DNA of 64,000 bases from Clostridiales bacterium. Lineage in GTDB: Bacteria > Bacillota > Clostridia > Lachnospirales > Lachnospiraceae. Positions within the stretch are counted from its first letter, which is position 1; every line of letters starts with the position of its first letter. This document shows, piece by piece, positions 16,620 through 25,791 of the stretch. The DNA is taken from NCBI GenBank assembly GCA_012839295.1, contig DUNO01000033.1, forward strand, positions 62,001-126,000. Reading direction: 5' to 3'. The notes below the pieces were generated by a model. It had not been told where the DNA came from and did no database searches. It saw only the letters and a list, made by a program, of their open reading frames with translations. A program made the position numbers and the translations under genes.

Positions 16620-18926
16620 ATGGAGGAAAAGAAAGAGTTATCTGGAAAAAGGGAGGAAATACAGCTTTGCCAGACAATCCTGATGGAGGCCAGCAATGCG
16701 CCTGCTGATTTTACTGCGCCCGAAATTCTATATAAGGAATTAATTGATAAGATACGCAGCTATCACCCTTCCGCAGATATTTCCCTGGTGGAGAAGGCCT
16801 ATAATATTGCAAATGATGCGCATAAGGACCAGCTCCGGAAGTCAGGGGAGCCTTATATCATCCATCCGCTTTGCGTAGCCAATATACTGGCTGAATTAGA
16901 GCTGGACAAGGAGAGTATCATTGCGGGCATCCTTCATGACGTAGTGGAGGACACGGTTCTGACCACGGACCAGATTGCCACCATGTTTTCCGAGGAAATT
17001 GCACTGCTGGTTGACGGCGTGACCAAGCTGACCCAGTTAAACATGGATAAGATTGAGCAGCAGGCGGAGAACCTGCGCAAGATGTTCCTTGCCATGGCAA
17101 AGGACATCCGCGTCATTCTGATTAAGCTGGCGGACCGGCTGCATAATATGAGAACCCTAAAATACATGACCCCCGACAAGCAAAAGGAAAAAGCCCGGGA
17201 GACCATGGACATTTATGCCCCTATTGCCCAGAGGCTTGGTATCAGCAAGATTAAAATCGAGCTGGATGATTTATGCCTGAAATATCTGGAGCCGGAGGTA
17301 TATAAGGACTTATCCGAAAAGATAGCGACAAAGAAAAGCGAACGCCAGGAATATATTGATGATATTGTAATAGAAGTGAAGAAGCACATTGATGAGGCGG
17401 GGATACCGGCTAAAATTGACGGGCGTATAAAGCATTTCTTTAGCATTTATAAGAAGATGGTGAACCAGAATAAAACCCTGGACCAGATCTATGATCTATT
17501 TGCAGTCCGGATCGTCGTAGATTCGGTGAAGGACTGCTATGCGGCCCTGGGTGTCATCCATGAGATGTATAAGCCGATTCCCGGACGCTTCAAGGATTAT
17601 ATCGCAATGCCAAAGCCGAATATGTACCAGTCCCTCCATACTACCCTGATCGGGCCTTCGGGCACGCCCTTTGAGATACAGATCCGTACCTATGACATGC
17701 ACCGCACGGCGGAATATGGTATTGCGGCCCACTGGAAGTATAAGGAAGGGCAGGATGGTAAGAGCGGCACGGCAAATTCCGAGGAAGAGAAATTAACCTG
17801 GCTGCGGCAGGTGCTGGAATGGCAGAGGGACATGTCCGATAACAGGGAATTCCTCAGCCTGATTAAGAATGATTTTGATTTATTCTCTGACAGCGTGTAC
17901 GCCTTTACACCTACGGGGGATGTCAAAACCTTGCCCGCCGGGTCAAATCCCATTGATTTTGCCTACAGTATCCATAGTGCCGTTGGCAATAAGATGGTCG
18001 GTGCCAGGGTAAACGGCAAATTAGTTCCCATCGATTATGTGATCCAGATCGGTGACCGTATAGAAATCCTAACTTCGCAGAACTCAAAGGGGCCAAGCCG
18101 TGACTGGCTCGGTATTGTAAAGAGCACCCAGGCGAAGAACAAGATTAACCAATGGTTTAAGACGGAATTAAAGGATGAGAATATCATAAGGGGCAAGGAG
18201 CTAATCCTTTCCTATTGTAAGGCCAAGAGTATCGTCGCAAGCGATATCCTGAAGCCGGAATACACGGGTATCGTAATGACGAAATATGGCTTCCGGGATT
18301 GGGAATCCGTATTGGCAGCCGTGGGTCACGGCGGCTTAAAGGAAGGCCAGATTGTAAATAAGCTTCTGGAGGAATACAAGAAGAAGCATAAGAAGGAAAT
18401 CACGGATGCAAATGTGCTGGAAACCATCTCCGAGATTAAGGAGAAGCTTCCCCAGAAGAAATCAAAGAGCGGTATTGTTGTTGAAGGAATCCATGATGTG
18501 GCGGTACGCTTTTCCAAATGCTGCAGCCCTGTTCCAGGTGATGAGATCGTCGGCTTTGTCACAAGGGGAAGGGGAGTATCCATCCACCGGACGGATTGCA
18601 TCAACGTCATGAATTTGCCGGAGGAAGACCGTGCCAGGTTAATTACGGCGGAATGGAATGTGGCCGATGGTAAGGTCTCCCAAGGTGTATACAGCGCGGA
18701 GATTACCATCTATGCCAACAACCGGACCGGTGTCCTGGTCGATATATCCAAGGTGCTGACGGAGAATAAGATTGACGTTACCTCCATGAATGTAAGGACC
18801 AGCAAGCAGGGGACGGCGACCATCAGCATCGGCTTTGAAATTAACAGCAAGGATCAGCTCAATGAAATTATTGCAAAAATCCGTAATGTGGAAAGTATTC
18901 TTGATATAGAGCGGACTGCGGGATAG
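16620..18926 (+). CDS. relA: Bifunctional (p)ppGpp synthetase/hydrolase Rel
   Basis: A 768-residue long RSH enzyme governing the stringent response. The N-terminal HD hydrolase domain carries ILHDVVEDT (about residue 106). The synthetase domain has GRFKDYIAMPKPNMYQSLHT (about 320-340). The TGS domain follows (FTPTGDVKTLPAGSNPIDFAYSIHS-like, about 426-490), then a zinc-finger/helical part with CCSPVPGDEIVGFVTRGRGVSIHR, and a C-terminal ACT domain. Both catalytic halves look intact. The ribosome site is AAGGGGTGG. The gene's stop codon lies inside the first unit of a tandem repeat that fills the following gap. Confidence 0.96.
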   Translation: MEEKKELSGKREEIQLCQTILMEASNAPADFTAPEILYKELIDKIRSYHPSADISLVEKAYNIANDAHKDQLRKSGEPYIIHPLCVANILAELELDKESIIAGILHDVVEDTVLTTDQIATMFSEEIALLVDGVTKLTQLNMDKIEQQAENLRKMFLAMAKDIRVILIKLADRLHNMRTLKYMTPDKQKEKARETMDIYAPIAQRLGISKIKIELDDLCLKYLEPEVYKDLSEKIATKKSERQEYIDDIVIEVKKHIDEAGIPAKIDGRIKHFFSIYKKMVNQNKTLDQIYDLFAVRIVVDSVKDCYAALGVIHEMYKPIPGRFKDYIAMPKPNMYQSLHTTLIGPSGTPFEIQIRTYDMHRTAEYGIAAHWKYKEGQDGKSGTANSEEEKLTWLRQVLEWQRDMSDNREFLSLIKNDFDLFSDSVYAFTPTGDVKTLPAGSNPIDFAYSIHSAVGNKMVGARVNGKLVPIDYVIQIGDRIEILTSQNSKGPSRDWLGIVKSTQAKNKINQWFKTELKDENIIRGKELILSYCKAKSIVASDILKPEYTGIVMTKYGFRDWESVLAAVGHGGLKEGQIVNKLLEEYKKKHKKEITDANVLETISEIKEKLPQKKSKSGIVVEGIHDVAVRFSKCCSPVPGDEIVGFVTRGRGVSIHRTDCINVMNLPEEDRARLITAEWNVADGKVSQGVYSAEITIYANNRTGVLVDISKVLTENKIDVTSMNVRTSKQGTATISIGFEINSKDQLNEIIAKIRNVESILDIERTAG

Positions 18927-19052
18927 AGGCTGTAAATATAGAGGCTGTAAACATAAAAACCGTAAATATAGAAACCATAATATAGAAACCATAAATATGG
19001 AAACCATAAATATAGAAGCTAAATATAGAAACTATAAATAGAAGCCATAAAT
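18923..19052. repeat. Nine degenerate 15-bp tandem repeats, starting at the relA stop codon
   Basis: The unit is close to ATAGAAACCATAAAT. Copies: 18923-18937, 18938-18952, 18953-18967, 18968-18981, 18982-18996, 18997-19011, 19012-19024, 19025-19039 and 19040-19052; three have lost one or two bases. The first copy contains the TAG stop of relA. The array contains no gene; frames within it are repeat-generated. Confidence 0.9.
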
Positions 19053-19107
19053 ATGAGTTGATTCATCAATTAGTATCCGGCTTTTTGTACATGAAATAAA
19101 GATAGGA

Positions 19108-19749
19108 GTGAGCAGCATAAAAATAAAAACATTAGTTCTCGGCATGGTTCAAACAAATTGTTATATTGTCAGCAACGAAGAAACAAAGGAAGCGATTGTG
19201 GTTGACCCGGCAGACCAGGCAGATAAAATTGAACAATATTTAAAGGCAAATGACCTCGTGTGCAAGGGAATCCTTCTCACGCACGGTCATTTTGACCATA
19301 TTATGGCGGCAGCCCAGCTGGCAGCCTCCACAGGGGCGAAGATCCACGCCCAGGAGGAAGAAGCGGGGCTTTTAGAGGATCCCATGCTGAACGCCTCCAT
19401 CCAATTCCGGCAGGAATGCAGCCTGGTTCCGGAGGTTCTGTTAAAGGACCAGGAGGTTTTGCAGCTGGCGGGCTTTACGGTTAAGGTGATCCATACACCG
19501 GGACATACGGCTGGCGGAGCCTGTTATTATTTTGTAGGACATGGTGTCTTGTTCAGCGGTGACACCCTTTTTCGGGAGGATATTGGCAGGTATGACCTGC
19601 CTACCGGTGACGGAAAGGTGTTAGTGGAGTCCATTAATAGCAAGCTAATGCTGTTGGAAGACCAGGTAGTTGTATATCCGGGACATGGCGCACCGACTAC
19701 GATAGGTCACGAAAGGGATAATAATAGATACATCAACAAAGGCTGGTGA
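19108..19749 (+). CDS. MBL-fold metallo-hydrolase (glyoxalase II-like)
   Basis: A 213-residue metallo-beta-lactamase-fold hydrolase of the YcbL/GloB-like group. The metal motif is THGHFDH, with later ligands in HTPGHTAGG, FSGDTLF and YPGHGAPTT. Substrates of this group are small thioesters, not established here. The only standard start is GTG 19108, but its G lies inside the ribosome site TAGGAG. Homologues usually begin at the MKIKTLVLG position, which here is ATA 19117, 8 bases after the site. hemZ overlaps its 3' region. Confidence 0.88.
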   Translation: MSSIKIKTLVLGMVQTNCYIVSNEETKEAIVVDPADQADKIEQYLKANDLVCKGILLTHGHFDHIMAAAQLAASTGAKIHAQEEEAGLLEDPMLNASIQFRQECSLVPEVLLKDQEVLQLAGFTVKVIHTPGHTAGGACYYFVGHGVLFSGDTLFREDIGRYDLPTGDGKVLVESINSKLMLLEDQVVVYPGHGAPTTIGHERDNNRYINKGW

Positions 19750-19769
19750 ATTTGGGAACGGAGATCACA

Positions 19770-21368
19770 ATGATAGATATTGTTTTATCGGATAAGGCCT
19801 ATGAGAATGATTTTTACCCTCTGGTGAAGGCTTTTTATCCCGAAGAGACGGTAAAGGTGTATTCCATGGAGGAATTTGCCGGGCATCAAAAGGACCGGCA
19901 TAAGACCTACGGGACTTGGGAAAAATCCCTTCCTGAGAAGGGGTTTTTGCTTCCTGGGCAGGAAAAGACAGAAGGACAGCCTGACCGCGGGATGAGGATC
20001 GAGGTGGAGTTACAGAGAGAATTCTTTCTTATTAGAATTATTGGGATTAATAAGGTAGTAAGGCAGGATGAGGATAAGGAAGGAAGTGCAGCTTCCCGTG
20101 AAAAACGGGTGCCCTGTCTTTCGGAAGCTTTAACAAAGGCGCAGTATAAGAATACATTAAAGCGCGCCCTATACCAGCTGCTGTCGCAGGAGGTAAAACG
20201 GGAGCTTCCCTGGGGGATCCTTACGGGAATCCGCCCCACAAAGCTGGTCTATGAGCTGCTGGAGCAGGGAACCCCGGAGGATGGGATCAAGGCCCGGATG
20301 CATGAGGAATATCTTTGCTCCGGGGAGAAGGTGGATATGAGCATACAGATTGCCAGGCGGGAGCTCCAGCTGCTGAGTGAGATGGATTACAGGAAGGGCT
20401 ATAGCCTCTATATCGGAATCCCCTTCTGCCCTACAACCTGTCTCTATTGCTCCTTCACCTCATATTCGATTGCTAAGTTCGCAGGCCTGGTGGAGGATTA
20501 TTTGGTGGCCTTGGAGAAGGAGCTGGAATATGCAGCGACCTGCTTTCCTGATAAGAAGCTGACAACAGTCTATCTTGGCGGCGGAACACCGACAACGCTG
20601 GCAGCAGGACAGCTGGACCGGCTGCTTGGTAGGGTGAGGCAGCTTTTTGACTTTTCCAATGTAAAGGAATTCTGCGTTGAGGCAGGAAGGCCCGACAGCA
20701 TCACCCCGGAAAAGCTCCAGGTATTGAAAAAATGGGGCGTCAGCCGTATCAGCATTAATCCCCAGAGCATGCAGCAGGGAACCCTGGACCTGATCGGAAG
20801 ACAGCATTCCGTGGAGGAGGTTAAGGAAGCCTTCCATATGGCGAGGGAAGCCGGACACAATAATATTAATATGGATATTATTATCGGCTTACCGGGAGAA
20901 AGGCCGGAGGACGTGGCAGATACCCTAAGGCAGATCCGGGAACTGGAGCCTGAGAGCCTTACAGTCCATACCCTGGCAATTAAGCGGGCAGCAAGGCTGA
21001 ATCTGGAAAGGGATAATTATGCCCGGCTAAAAGCATCGGAGGTACCTCGGATGCTGGAGGAAACTGTCCGGTTTGCGAAGGAGAACAGCTATCTCCCCTA
21101 CTACCTCTACCGGCAGAAGAATATGGCGGATAACCTTGAGAACATCGGATATTCCCGGTATGGAAAAGAGGGGCTGTATAACATATTAATTATGGAGGAG
21201 AAGCAGACTATATTAGCGCTGGGTGCGGGCGGTATGTCCAAATTTGTATTTCATAAGGAAAACCGGCTTGAGCGGGTAGACAATGTAAAAAGTGTTACGG
21301 ATTACATTAACCGTATTGATGAGATGATAGGGAGAAAGCGGGATTTTATAGCCCGGAATGATATATAG
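19770..21368 (+). CDS. hemZ: HemZ-type coproporphyrinogen dehydrogenase (radical SAM)
   Basis: A 532-residue radical-SAM protein of the HemN superfamily, HemZ branch, annotated as oxygen-independent coproporphyrinogen III oxidase; in many Clostridia its true substrate is uncertain. The N-terminal 170 residues are the HemZ-specific extension. The cluster motif is FCPTTCLYCSF, followed by YLGGGTPTTL and the SAM-binding RISINPQSM and MDIIIGLPGE. I chose ATG 19770 with CGGAG 6 bases upstream rather than GTG 19746, which overlaps the previous stop. It is likely co-transcribed with the MBL gene. Confidence 0.88.
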   Translation: MIDIVLSDKAYENDFYPLVKAFYPEETVKVYSMEEFAGHQKDRHKTYGTWEKSLPEKGFLLPGQEKTEGQPDRGMRIEVELQREFFLIRIIGINKVVRQDEDKEGSAASREKRVPCLSEALTKAQYKNTLKRALYQLLSQEVKRELPWGILTGIRPTKLVYELLEQGTPEDGIKARMHEEYLCSGEKVDMSIQIARRELQLLSEMDYRKGYSLYIGIPFCPTTCLYCSFTSYSIAKFAGLVEDYLVALEKELEYAATCFPDKKLTTVYLGGGTPTTLAAGQLDRLLGRVRQLFDFSNVKEFCVEAGRPDSITPEKLQVLKKWGVSRISINPQSMQQGTLDLIGRQHSVEEVKEAFHMAREAGHNNINMDIIIGLPGERPEDVADTLRQIRELEPESLTVHTLAIKRAARLNLERDNYARLKASEVPRMLEETVRFAKENSYLPYYLYRQKNMADNLENIGYSRYGKEGLYNILIMEEKQTILALGAGGMSKFVFHKENRLERVDNVKSVTDYINRIDEMIGRKRDFIARNDI

Positions 21369-21418
21369 GGATATAATAGATAGATCAAGAAAAGAATGTT
21401 TCATGAAGAAAAGTATAG

Positions 21419-21499
21419 ATTTAAATGATCCGGGAATCAAATGGGCAAATCATTTAAATATAACGTAGGACGGAGGAGAAATCCTCCGGAAGGAGGATT
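21419..21499 (+). promoter_or_regulatory. hisS leader with alternative hairpins covering the ribosome site
   Basis: An 11-bp perfect inverted repeat ATTTAAATGAT / ATCATTTAAAT lies at 21419-21429 / 21449-21459. Then GGAGGA (21472-21477) can pair with TCCTCC (21482-21487), or AATCCTCC (21480-21487) can pair with GGAGGATT (21492-21499), which is the hisS ribosome site, closing a GGAA tetraloop. The two pairings exclude each other. No T-box sequence is present. Confidence 0.55.
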
Positions 21500-21501
21500 A
21501 G

Positions 21502-22752
21502 ATGATTACACAAAGACCGAAGGGAACCCAGGACTGGTATGGTTCCAGTATGCACAAGCGGACAATCATTGAGGGCATTGCGCGTAAGATATGCAAGGCT
21601 TATAACATAAAGGAGATTATTACTCCTGCCTTTGAGCATACGGTGCTTTTCCAAAGGGGCGTGGGAGAGACTACGGATGTTGTCCAGAAGGAGATGTACA
21701 CCTTTGACGATAAGGGTAACCGTAGCATTACCTTAAAGCCGGAGGGAACAGCCGGTGCGGTGAGGGCCTTCCTGGAAAATGGATTGTTTGCAGAAAGCCA
21801 GCCGACAAAGCTGTTTTATTTTACCCAGGCCTTCCGCTATGAGAACCCCCAGAGCGGGCGGTTGCGCCAGCATCATCAATTTGGCATTGAGTTTTTTGGT
21901 TCCGCAAGTCCTCTGGCCGAGGTCGAGCTGATTACCCTGCTGACTGAATTCATGAAGGAATTAGGGATGAAGGGTGCAAGGCTCCACATCAACAGCATCG
22001 GCTGCGGCAACTGCCGTAAGACCTATAATGAAGCGCTGCTGGACTATTTAAAGCAGCATGAGACAGAGCTTTGCCCGACCTGTAGGGAAAGGATGAAAAA
22101 GAACCCCCTCCGTGTCATCGACTGTAAGGTACCTTCCTGCAAGGTGGTTATAAAGGATGCGCCCAGAACGATCCAGTATCTGGATGAGGAATGCAGCAAG
22201 CATTTTGAGGAGCTGAAGGGGCTGTTGACAGAGCTTGGGATCCACTATGAGGTGGATACGGGAATTGTGAGGGGGCTTGATTATTATACGAAGACCGTAT
22301 TTGAATTCGTGAATGCGGAAGGCTTTACCCTCTGCGGCGGCGGAAGATATGATAACCTGGTCCATGAAATTGATGAAAAGCAGGATATTCCTGCCGTAGG
22401 CTTTGGTTTTGGGATCGAACGGATTATCAATGAGCTGGCGGCAGAAGGTGTCGAACTGGCGGCGGAGCCCCCTGTGGAGCTTTATGTCGGTATCCTGGGA
22501 CAGGACGCAAAAGCAGAAGCCTACAAGCTGGTACAGAAGCTCCGCAGTGCCGGAGTAGTCGTAGAAACGGACTATATGGACCGGAGTGTAAAGGCTCAGA
22601 TGAAGTATGCAAATAAAATTGGAGCCAAAAATACGGTCATTATTGGGGCGGATGAGCTGAGCAATAACAAGGCCAACATCAAAAACATGGAAAACGGCGA
22701 ACAGACCGAGGTGGCATTGGATAAAATAGCGGAATTTTTCTGTTTTAAATAA
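21502..22752 (+). CDS. hisS: Histidyl-tRNA synthetase
   Basis: A 416-residue class II aminoacyl-tRNA synthetase. Motif 2 is seen as [23 protein letters not shown], split by the usual loop, and the histidine-specific signature as [13 protein letters not shown]; motif 3 is GFGFGIERI. The C-terminal anticodon-binding domain ends near KIAEFF. The ribosome site AGGAGG is 5 bases before ATG 21502 and can be hidden in a hairpin. The next gene starts 13 bases after the stop. Confidence 0.97.
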   Translation: MITQRPKGTQDWYGSSMHKRTIIEGIARKICKAYNIKEIITPAFEHTVLFQRGVGETTDVVQKEMYTFDDKGNRSITLKPEGTAGAVRAFLENGLFAESQPTKLFYFTQAFRYENPQSGRLRQHHQFGIEFFGSASPLAEVELITLLTEFMKELGMKGARLHINSIGCGNCRKTYNEALLDYLKQHETELCPTCRERMKKNPLRVIDCKVPSCKVVIKDAPRTIQYLDEECSKHFEELKGLLTELGIHYEVDTGIVRGLDYYTKTVFEFVNAEGFTLCGGGRYDNLVHEIDEKQDIPAVGFGFGIERIINELAAEGVELAAEPPVELYVGILGQDAKAEAYKLVQKLRSAGVVVETDYMDRSVKAQMKYANKIGAKNTVIIGADELSNNKANIKNMENGEQTEVALDKIAEFFCFK

Positions 22753-22765
22753 GGAGGGTTAGTCA

Positions 22766-23068
22766 ATGGTAAAACATTTTGTGGCATGGAATTTTGCTGA
22801 ACATCTTTCCGAGGAGGAAAGGGTGGTAAAGGCGGCTCAGATGAAAAAGGAGCTGGAGGGCTTAAAGGATTTGATTCCTGGCGTCGTGTCAATTAACGTG
22901 TATCTGGACCAGCTGTCAACTTCAGATTCTGATCTGGTATTGGACAGCGTATTTGTAGATGAGGAAGCTTTGAAGGCATATATCGTACATCCGGAGCATG
23001 TCAGGGTTGGTACGAATTACGTAAGGCCAATCACCTGCAACCGTAAATGCGTTGATTTTGTTTTATAG
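22766..23068 (+). CDS. Dabb-family (stress-responsive alpha/beta barrel) protein
   Basis: A 100-residue dimeric ferredoxin-like-fold protein of the Dabb family. It shows MVKHFVAWNF at the N-terminus, an LEGLKDLIPGVVSINV segment and SDLVLDSVFVDEEALKAY before the HPEHVRV motif. Functions in the family vary and none is assigned here. AAGGAGGG precedes the ATG. It sits between hisS and aspS and is probably co-transcribed. Confidence 0.85.
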   Translation: MVKHFVAWNFAEHLSEEERVVKAAQMKKELEGLKDLIPGVVSINVYLDQLSTSDSDLVLDSVFVDEEALKAYIVHPEHVRVGTNYVRPITCNRKCVDFVL

Positions 23069-23106
23069 ACGGGAGCCTCACAAAAAGAAGGCGAAAACTT
23101 TCTAAA

Positions 23107-23122
23107 GGAGGGCAAAACCTCC
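23107..23122 (+). other. GGAGG/CCTCC hairpin in the aspS leader
   Basis: GGAGG (23107-23111) pairs with CCTCC (23118-23122) around GCAAAA. It resembles hairpins in the leaders of hisS and of the main BMC-H gene. Confidence 0.4.
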
Positions 23123-23160
23123 AAAAAGGAAGCTTAAATGAGATGAAGGAGATTGAAAAA

Positions 23161-24966
23161 ATGGCAGAAGCAATGAAAGGCTTGCACAGAAGCCACAGAT
23201 GTACGGAGGTTACCAGTAAAAATATTGGCGAGACCGTAACCGTAATGGGATGGGTACAGAAATACAGGAATAAGGGTGGAATTATCTTTGTTGATTTAAG
23301 GGACCGCTCCGGCCTTTTGCAGATAATATTTGAGGAGGGTGACTGCGGGGCGGACAATTTTGCCAAGGCAGAAAAGCTCAGGAGTGAATTTGTAATTGCA
23401 GTGGTTGGCAGGGTGGAAGCCCGTGCCGGTGCGGTAAATGAGAATTTAACTACCGGTGATATTGAAATCAGGGCGGCGCAGCTGCGCATACTGTCTGAGG
23501 CTGAGACACCTCCCTTCCCTATTGAAGAAGAATCAAAGACGAAGGAAGATTTGAGGTTAAAATACCGTTATCTGGACTTGAGGAGACCGGATATCCAAAA
23601 GAACATGATACTGCGCAGCAAGGTGGCGATGGTAACCCGCCAGTTTCTCGCAGAGGAAGGCTTCCTCGAGATTGAAACACCGGTTTTAACCAAGAGTACT
23701 CCGGAGGGAGCCAGGGACTACCTGGTGCCCAGCCGTGTCCATCCGGGAAATTTCTATGCGTTGCCCCAATCACCCCAGATCTTTAAGCAGCTTTTGATGG
23801 TATCCGGCTATGACCGTTATTTCCAGATCGTAAAATGCTTCCGTGACGAGGACCTGCGTGCCGACAGGCAGCCGGAGTTTACCCAGATCGATATGGAGCT
23901 TTCCTTTGTGGATGTGGAAGATGTATTGGATGTGAATGAGCGACTGCTTAAAAAGATGTTTCAGGAAGCCATCGGAATCGATATTCCCCTGCCGATCCAA
24001 AGGATGACCTATGCAGAGGCCATGGACCGCTTCGGCTCAGATAAGCCGGATATCCGTTTTGGCCTGGAATTAAAAAATGTGTCTGAGGTAGTAAAGGGCT
24101 GTGGCTTTGGCGTATTTACGGCCGCCCTTGACAAGGGCGGTTCTGTCCGGGGAATTAATGCCAAGGGGCAGGCGGACATGCCCCGTAAGAAGATCGATGC
24201 GCTGGTTGACTTTGTAAAGGATTACGGTGCAAAGGGTCTGGCATATCTGGCTGTGGAAGCAGAAGGCTCCTATAAATCCTCCTTTGCGAAGTTCCTGACA
24301 GAAGAGGAATTAAAGGCCCTGGTGGCAGCTATGGACGGCGAGCCCGGAGACCTGCTGTTATTTGCGGCAGATGAGGATGACGTAGTATTTGCAGCCCTTG
24401 GAGCCCTTCGCGTGGAGATCGCCAAGAACCTGGGACTCCTCCATAAGGATGAATATAAATTCCTCTGGATCACAGAATTCCCCCTCCTTGAGTATTCCAA
24501 GGAAGAGGGCAGGTATAGCGCAAAGCACCATCCCTTCACCATGCCGATGGATGAGGATCTCCATCTGCTTGATACGGAGCCGGGCAAGGTAAGGGCAAAG
24601 GCCTATGACATAACCTTAAACGGCACGGAGATCGGTGGCGGTTCCGTGAGAATTTACCAGAATGATGTCCAGGAGAAGATGTTTGAGGTGCTGGGCTTTA
24701 CGAAGGAAAGAGCCTATGAGCAATTCGGCTTTCTGTTAAATGCCTTCAAATATGGTGTTCCTCCCCATGCAGGCCTCGCTTACGGACTGGACCGTCTGGT
24801 CATGCTTATGACAAAGGAGGACAGTATCCGTGACGTAATCGCTTTCCCGAAGGTAAAGGACGCTTCCTGCCTGATGTCAGAGGCTCCCGGCCTTGTTGAA
24901 GATAAGCAGCTGCAGGAGCTGGGAATTGGAATAACCGCCGGACAGAACCAGACATGGAAGGAATAA
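23161..24966 (+). CDS. aspS: Aspartyl-tRNA synthetase
   Basis: A 601-residue bacterial-type class II synthetase with the N-terminal OB-fold anticodon domain (TVMGWVQKYRNKGGIIFVDLRD), motif 1 and 2 (FLEIETPVL, CFRDEDLRADRQPEFTQID), the large GAD insertion, and motif 3 GLAYGLDRLVML. I start at ATG 23161 with AAGGAG (23146-23151) 9 bases ahead; an in-frame ATG at 23143 is possible but its ribosome site is too far. Its stop codon shares one base with the start of the next gene. Confidence 0.97.
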   Translation: MAEAMKGLHRSHRCTEVTSKNIGETVTVMGWVQKYRNKGGIIFVDLRDRSGLLQIIFEEGDCGADNFAKAEKLRSEFVIAVVGRVEARAGAVNENLTTGDIEIRAAQLRILSEAETPPFPIEEESKTKEDLRLKYRYLDLRRPDIQKNMILRSKVAMVTRQFLAEEGFLEIETPVLTKSTPEGARDYLVPSRVHPGNFYALPQSPQIFKQLLMVSGYDRYFQIVKCFRDEDLRADRQPEFTQIDMELSFVDVEDVLDVNERLLKKMFQEAIGIDIPLPIQRMTYAEAMDRFGSDKPDIRFGLELKNVSEVVKGCGFGVFTAALDKGGSVRGINAKGQADMPRKKIDALVDFVKDYGAKGLAYLAVEAEGSYKSSFAKFLTEEELKALVAAMDGEPGDLLLFAADEDDVVFAALGALRVEIAKNLGLLHKDEYKFLWITEFPLLEYSKEEGRYSAKHHPFTMPMDEDLHLLDTEPGKVRAKAYDITLNGTEIGGGSVRIYQNDVQEKMFEVLGFTKERAYEQFGFLLNAFKYGVPPHAGLAYGLDRLVMLMTKEDSIRDVIAFPKVKDASCLMSEAPGLVEDKQLQELGIGITAGQNQTWKE

Positions 24967-25238
24967 TGGTATATATGGCCTTGGGCTATCTTGCCTTTAT
25001 GAGCAGCCTGGGCTTTGCAGCCATGGGTATCGATAAATGGAAGGCCAGGCGCAGGAGCTGGCGGATCCAGGAGAGAACCCTGTTTGCCCTTGCATTTTTG
25101 GGAGGGGGAATCGGTTCGCTGCTTGGAATGTATGCCTTCCACCATAAGACGAAGCATAAAAAGTTTGTGTTTTTGCTTCCCCTGGCGGCATTTTTGTACG
25201 CTGTTATTGTCTACCGGCTGATTATTTTAATTTTATGA
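24966..25238 (+). CDS. DUF1294 small membrane protein
   Basis: A 90-residue protein with three hydrophobic helices and the DUF1294 signature between the first two: GIDKWKARRRSWRIQERTL, followed by a glycine-rich FLGGGIGSLLGM and HHKTKHKKF. The function of the family is unknown. The start ATG overlaps the aspS stop (TAATG), with GAAGGA just upstream, so the two are translationally coupled. Confidence 0.85.
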   Translation: MVYMALGYLAFMSSLGFAAMGIDKWKARRRSWRIQERTLFALAFLGGGIGSLLGMYAFHHKTKHKKFVFLLPLAAFLYAVIVYRLIILIL

Positions 25239-25301
25239 TAAATGTACAAAGAGAATGAAAAAAAACCACTGCCGGTATAGCATTATGTCGACAAATAGTA
25301 T

Positions 25302-25330
25302 TTGACATAACGGAAGATAAGTGTTAAAAT
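25302..25330 (+). promoter_or_regulatory. Strong promoter of the cold-shock gene
   Basis: TTGACA (25302-25307), 17 bases, TAAAAT (25325-25330) preceded by TGT. The transcript would begin almost at the hairpin GTTGGTG-AGAA-CACCAAC (25337-25354), which can protect the 5' end of the mRNA. Confidence 0.8.
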
Positions 25331-25387
25331 TAGGATGTTGGTGAGAACACCAACGAGATAATATTTATATTTTGGAGGAATTTTTAC

Positions 25388-25585
25388 ATGAAGGGTACAG
25401 TAAAGTGGTTCAACAATCAAAAAGGATTCGGTTTTATCTCTGATGAGCAGGGTAACGATGTATTCGTACATTACAGCGGTCTTAACATGGATGGTTTCAA
25501 GTCCTTGGAAGAGGGGCAGCCTGTTGAGTTCGAAGTAATTCAGGGAGCAAAAGGTCCTCAGGCAACTAACGTAACAAAATTATAA
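25388..25585 (+). CDS. Cold-shock protein, CspA family
   Basis: A 65-residue single OB-fold RNA chaperone ([17 protein letters not shown]). RNP1 is KGFGFI and RNP2 is VFVHYS, where VFVHFS is more usual. It binds single-stranded RNA in the cytoplasm. TTGGAGGA precedes the ATG. The leader hairpin and strong terminator suggest a short, abundant monocistronic mRNA. Confidence 0.95.
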   Translation: MKGTVKWFNNQKGFGFISDEQGNDVFVHYSGLNMDGFKSLEEGQPVEFEVIQGAKGPQATNVTKL

Positions 25586-25688
25586 TCAATGTTGGGATTA
25601 CAGTGTACCTTTTCTATACTATAAATTTTGTTTTCGGTAGAAATGAGTTTATAAAGAAATAGTGCTGTATTATGTAGAACAGTTGATT

Positions 25689-25732
25689 AAAGGTTATCCT
25701 TAATGAGCAATCATTGAGGATAACCTTTTTTT
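25689..25732 (+). terminator. Intrinsic terminator of the cold-shock gene
   Basis: An 18-bp stem (25689-25706 / 25711-25728) with a GCAA loop and seven T residues. A second 15-bp inverted repeat (25737-25751 / 25765-25779) follows and faces the end of the convergent regulator gene. Confidence 0.92.
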
Positions 25733-25791
25733 GATGCAGTATTAATGAAAGTATGCGGGTCTTCCTTTCATTAATACTGTATCGCAGGATA

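Noticed and set aside
18923-19052. CRISPR array
   Set aside because: Units are contiguous 15-bp tandem repeats with no unique spacers and no cas genes.
21369-21501. T-box riboswitch before hisS
   Set aside because: No T-box bulge sequence (AGGGTGGNACCGCG-like) or specifier-loop layout is present; only simple hairpins.
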